Shown here piece after piece: positions 60,141 to 64,000 of a stretch of 64,000 nucleotides of DNA. The stretch comes from Membranipora membranacea (taxonomy: Eukaryota; Bryozoa; Gymnolaemata; Cheilostomatida; Membraniporidae), in NCBI GenBank assembly GCA_914767715.1, contig OU612066.1, forward strand, positions 30,850,283-30,914,282. Reading direction: 5' to 3'. Each line of letters opens with the position of its first letter. Positions within the stretch are counted from its first letter, which is position 1. The translations under genes were made by a program, and so were the position numbers. Under the pieces are notes generated by a model. That model saw nothing but the letters and a program-made list of their open reading frames with translations. It did not search any database and had not been told where the DNA came from.

Positions 60141-61710
60141 AGCCACTCGACAAAAGGATGAAATTTCTATATAGTGTAAGAACTTCGCATGCAAAGCTCT
60201 ACATGGAATGAGGAAAAGTATTGCTAACAGGGGCAGCACAAAGTAAGGAAATCAGGCTAGGCTGGATAAAAATAGCTGCTGTATCAATCCATCGGCAAAC
60301 AAACAATATCCTGATTTTTCTAATGAGCGATCTGACTTTGATATTATTTCAGATCTACTTTATAAGCTTTCGTTTATCCGTGTTTGCTCTATGAGCATGC
60401 CAATTTTTATTGATACATATTCTAGCTCCTACTGTTTCAGTGGTTTGTTCTATTATAATAATGCTTTCTTATTGAGAAAAGCATATCTATATCTAATATA
60501 ATGTTTGATCGCATGTTTTTGATACATTTATTCATCCTGGTTGTCTTTCCTGTTGCAAACTAGCAACATATCTGTCCAAATTTAGTTTTCCGCCCATAAA
60601 GTATTTGTGCGAATAAGATGAACATTCGTGATGACCGACTTTTCTGGTGATAAAAGTTATCTTGCAATTAAATACTAGCAAAAATTTTGATTATATTTTT
60701 ATACTGTTTTCTGGTTGTCATTTTGTATACAAATAAGTCCATTTTAATGTTCTCTTCCAGTTAATCATCAGCGAAATAGAATGTGTTGAATAAATTTGAA
60801 ATTTGATTAACAAGCTTAAGTGAGCCTAAGCTGTTTCTTACATCCATGTTAAGGAGGACAATTTGTAGATTTAAGTGTTCATAAAAGCATAATTATAATC
60901 TGAATTCTACCCTAGCAACTTCAAATCAATATGAAATTGATCTCTTTGTTGATTATTAGAGCAAACGCTGCCGCTCACTAAAAGGTTTACATCACTCTTT
61001 CTTTCTGGAGAGAGTTTTATTATTTTCTTTGAATGAACCGAACGCACATGGCAGCGTCTTATTACGTGTAAATTGTAAAGTGAAGATTCTTTTATTGTTG
61101 GTATTTGGCTAAGAATATGTTGTTCTCTATGTGTGTTTGCTTTCTCACACGAGTTTAGCACTAAGGATAACACACATGTCAGGTAAACTCTATACAGATA
61201 AACTCATATCACATATCAGGCTTCTGGCTTTCATAAAATCAATAACTTAATTAAAATCCTTGAATTTTATAGTCTAACCTCAAGTTTGATCAGTGCGCTT
61301 TCCAGTTTTCAGTTTCACAAATCTTGCAGATTTGGTAGTTTACGAAAATGATCCACCAGGTCGATATTGGCTTTGTTTCAGGAAGTTACATTATTTTGAG
61401 ACCTCGAGCTTTCGCTGGAAACGAGAGGCAGATAATTAGACATTAACCATCGGCAGCCATTTTGACTAGCTAACCATTAAGCAAGCAAGAACATATTTCT
61501 AGCAGTAAGTTATAGTTCCAGTAAGAACCATCTGTGCCAGCATAAAAAAGTTGTTGAGATGGCCTGCAAAACAGACTGTCTTTGCTAAACCGTATCTTTT
61601 CCCCATAGAACATACAAAGGCAAAATCACACCAGGTATCTCTACAGGGTCTATTTAAAGGAGTTATAGCTCTCCTATAAGGATTACTCTGAACAGAAGAA
61701 GGCTGCAAAC
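60141..61710. other. intergenic region, tetraspanin to ankyrin gene
   Basis: Contains a candidate tetraspanin poly(A) signal AATAAA at 60789-60794. No coding exon or recognised repeat; the right end must contain the ankyrin gene promoter and 5' UTR. Confidence 0.45.
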
Positions 61711-63447
61711 ATGTCATACTATTACGATAAATCACAGCAGAGGAGTTTGATGGCGAGGAGGAGACAAAGTCGTTCAGCTGTGTTCCGTCACCCTGACGTT
61801 ACGCCGATATTCTCCGATAAGGACCGGGCAGCTAAGGCAGCTTCTCTGCTGGATAGAGTAGATGATGTGAGTATCTTGTTCGTTGTTGATAACCTTGTAC
61901 AAAAGGTAAAATACTGAAATGAGGAAGTGGTGATTGATGAAAAGAAACCAATCATGGAATGCATTTACAGATTGTATTTGATACCATGATAGACAGGGCT
62001 GTTCTGTGATTATTGACATTGAAATGTTGTGATTTTAAAACAACACACAAATACACTGTTGTTGCCAGGATGCATGTTTAATGCTACTTTAGTGAAAGTC
62101 TGATCATTCTAATTGCAATCATTCTTTCATTGTATTATAACTGACTCATAACTCATAACTGGGTGATTAGTGAGCAGTTAAAATGATTTTTTTATCAAGG
62201 TTGATAGTGGTACTGAATTAGTTTGAAAAATGTAAGAAAAGGGTAAGAAGTATCGACCGCTGTTTAGAAAGAATAATATTGAGTTTAGGAACTCAACCAC
62301 ACGCTCTGAACTAATTTTCCTGAAGTTGATAGGTCTCTTCACAATTTTGTACCAACGAAAAGGGAGATTGTTGATAGCGGGGCTGTTCTGCTAAGCTGCC
62401 GCAAGTCTTTAAAACTCAAGTTTTGTCGCTCTTGTTTACACAGTGAGAATGGTATTAAAGTCACCAAGATAACCCAAAGCTCTAAAACCCTGTTTATGAA
62501 GCTCTTTGATGCAACATGTAGATGACGGCCATAGAAAATACTGGAATGGTTTGGCAAAATCATTTTATTAACGTACTGTAGCACTGTCCGCGAAGACGGA
62601 TGTAAAACCTGTTCCAGCTAGTTACCATTGGTAGCTAAGCTACCATGAACAGGACTTTCTCTCAGATTACACAGAAATAGATCATTTGTTTGGAATTATT
62701 TAGAAGGAATTAACTTCCTTGTCACCAACTGGATGAAGTGCAAGGTTTGGAAAATGACAGCTTGACCAGTGACTATAATGATATGTAGTCAGCAGTGTCC
62801 TGACTAAGCCTGTGACCAAATCATAGAGATGGCCAATAATGATGAAAGCATCTATTTTAGAATAATCTGGCATACCGAAACCTCTGAGAACCATTAATCT
62901 GGCCTACCAAAACCTCTGAGAACCATTGCTCCACCTTTCAACTTCTTTCCGGCAACATTATAGCCGCAGTTTCTATAAGTCTACTCTGTGTTTTTCTATA
63001 GATTGGTTTCACTGCCCTTCATAGAGCTGTGGTGATGAAACAGTACAAAACCTGTAAACAGCTCATATATAAAGGTGCTGACGTCAACAAGACCATCAAG
63101 GTAGGATATAACTCGAATATATTTATGCAGCTGCTGTGGGTCTCTAAGCCTGTAAACTCTCTTTAGGCTGGATGTCTTTAATAAGTGCCAGCAAAGTTCC
63201 ATTGAGCCGGAATGTCACTGGTCTCTCACTGGGCGAATACAACTTTTAGAAGCTCTGTGTCAGCAAATTAATTCATATATTTCTGAAGTATAATAAATCC
63301 ATGGAACTATTTTCTCATAATGTCTTCTATAATGATTCTTAGGCTAACGGAATGTCAGCGTTTCATCTGGCAGCTCGTCACGGTGACACTGAAGCGCTGG
63401 AGATATTATTGGCATCTGAGAAAGTAAACATCAACTCTGTAGATAAG
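61711..63447 (+). CDS. ankyrin-repeat protein, N-terminal part (runs off window)
   Basis: Three exons, all ending in phase 0: 61711-61866, 63002-63100 and 63343-63447. The first encodes a basic leader starting MSYYYDKSQQRSLMARRRQS and ending SLLDRVDD. The second (33 codons) and third (35 codons) are each one ankyrin repeat: IGFTALHRAVVMKQYKTCKQ...GADVNKTIK and NGMSAFHLAARHGDTEALEI...VNINSVDK, with the TALH / SAFHLAA helix signature. One repeat per exon is common in ankyrin genes. The gene continues past a GTAAGA donor at 63448. Too little is visible to name an orthologue; ankyrin repeats bind other proteins. Confidence 0.85.
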
Positions 63448-63857
63448 GTAAGAGTTCCTGGTATATTCCCATCACCTATTGTTTCCTTGATCAGAGTGTT
63501 TATCTGGTCTGGGGTTTGCATTATTGTGTAAAGGGAGGACAACTGTAGTTAAAACTTGAGATGGTTCGGAGCCATGGCCAAAAAGATTGAAACATTAGCT
63601 GTTCAATAAGTGTTGCGGTGGCAACATACAAAATAGATAGCAATTCATGATGTATTCATAGGAAATGGTTAATAATATTTGACTGTGGAACAATACAATC
63701 ATGGAGCAGATATCCCATTATGCAATTCTGGAATTTTTCAAATAAGTCAAAAAAATTGAGCTAAGCTTGTTATACTGGCCTAGAAACAGATTGAAGCATG
63801 ATATCATATTTTGTCAATGGACTTGTTTGAAATTATGGCCCTTTCCTAACAGTTTAC
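63448..63857 (+). other. intron of the ankyrin-repeat gene
   Basis: Follows the GTAAGA donor at 63448; no further exon before the repeat at 63858. Confidence 0.6.
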
Positions 63858-64000
63858 ATTCTGCGCATGCTCAGCTCTGGGCATGAGCTGATCTCTGCAA
63901 AATTGAGCCTCGGAATTCCGAAGCCATCCGATTGGCTACCTGCTCTGGTGGTATGCTCTTCGATGCGTGCGGAATTGATATTGATAGTTATTCTCTCTTG
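63858..64000 (-). repeat. interspersed repeat, inverted copy, cut by window end
   Basis: Reverse complement of 54612-54750, starting CATTCTGCGCATGCTCAGCT. Small differences (for example one base in CCAATCAGATGGC versus CCATCCGATTGGC) show it is a diverged dispersed copy. Confidence 0.85.

Overview
The window is nuclear DNA from an invertebrate animal. It is AT-rich, and genes are split into many short exons by GT..AG introns, with AATAAA/ATTAAA signals and small foldback repeats between and inside genes. I read eight protein-coding genes. Six have recognisable animal orthologues: CIR1, ANAPC13, IQCK, the TIKI/TRABD2 Wnt protease, HEATR4 and phosphatidylserine synthase 1. TIKI makes this a metazoan and HEATR4/IQCK point to a ciliated one; I cannot place the phylum. 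Exon models were built by hand from splice sites and frame continuity. For the six genes complete in the window, summed exon lengths are multiples of three (CIR1 only if one 65-nt candidate exon is left out).

Layout: 1-129 is a 29-bp tandem array. 750-3209 (+) is the 3' part of a sushi-domain membrane protein. 3765-9245 (-) is CIR1, convergent with it, and their poly(A) signals overlap. 9314-9562 (-) is single-exon ANAPC13, only 68 bp upstream of the CIR1 start codon. 10864-13693 (+) is IQCK. 15062-26580 (-) is TIKI in 9 exons. 27350-42489 (-) is HEATR4 in 25 exons. 42777-52434 (+) is PTDSS1 in 10 exons, divergent from HEATR4 with 287 bp between start codons. 54111-60140 (+) is a tetraspanin in 9 exons, all introns phase 0. 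61711 onward (+) is the first part of an ankyrin-repeat protein that runs off the window.

The genes do not form one pathway. They cover transcription/splicing (CIR1), cell cycle (ANAPC13), cilium-associated proteins of unclear function (IQCK, HEATR4), Wnt control (TIKI), ER lipid synthesis (PTDSS1) and membrane organisation (tetraspanin). I see no defence system, CRISPR array or virus. The points most worth a second look are the ANAPC13-CIR1 tandem with a splice acceptor between the ORFs, a family of ~100-bp TA-flanked MITEs, a 304-bp foldback with a 44-bp perfect palindrome 12 bp inside a PTDSS1 intron, a tRNA-derived SINE whose anticodon arm is replaced by a perfect hairpin, and two frame-relevant splicing oddities in CIR1 and HEATR4.
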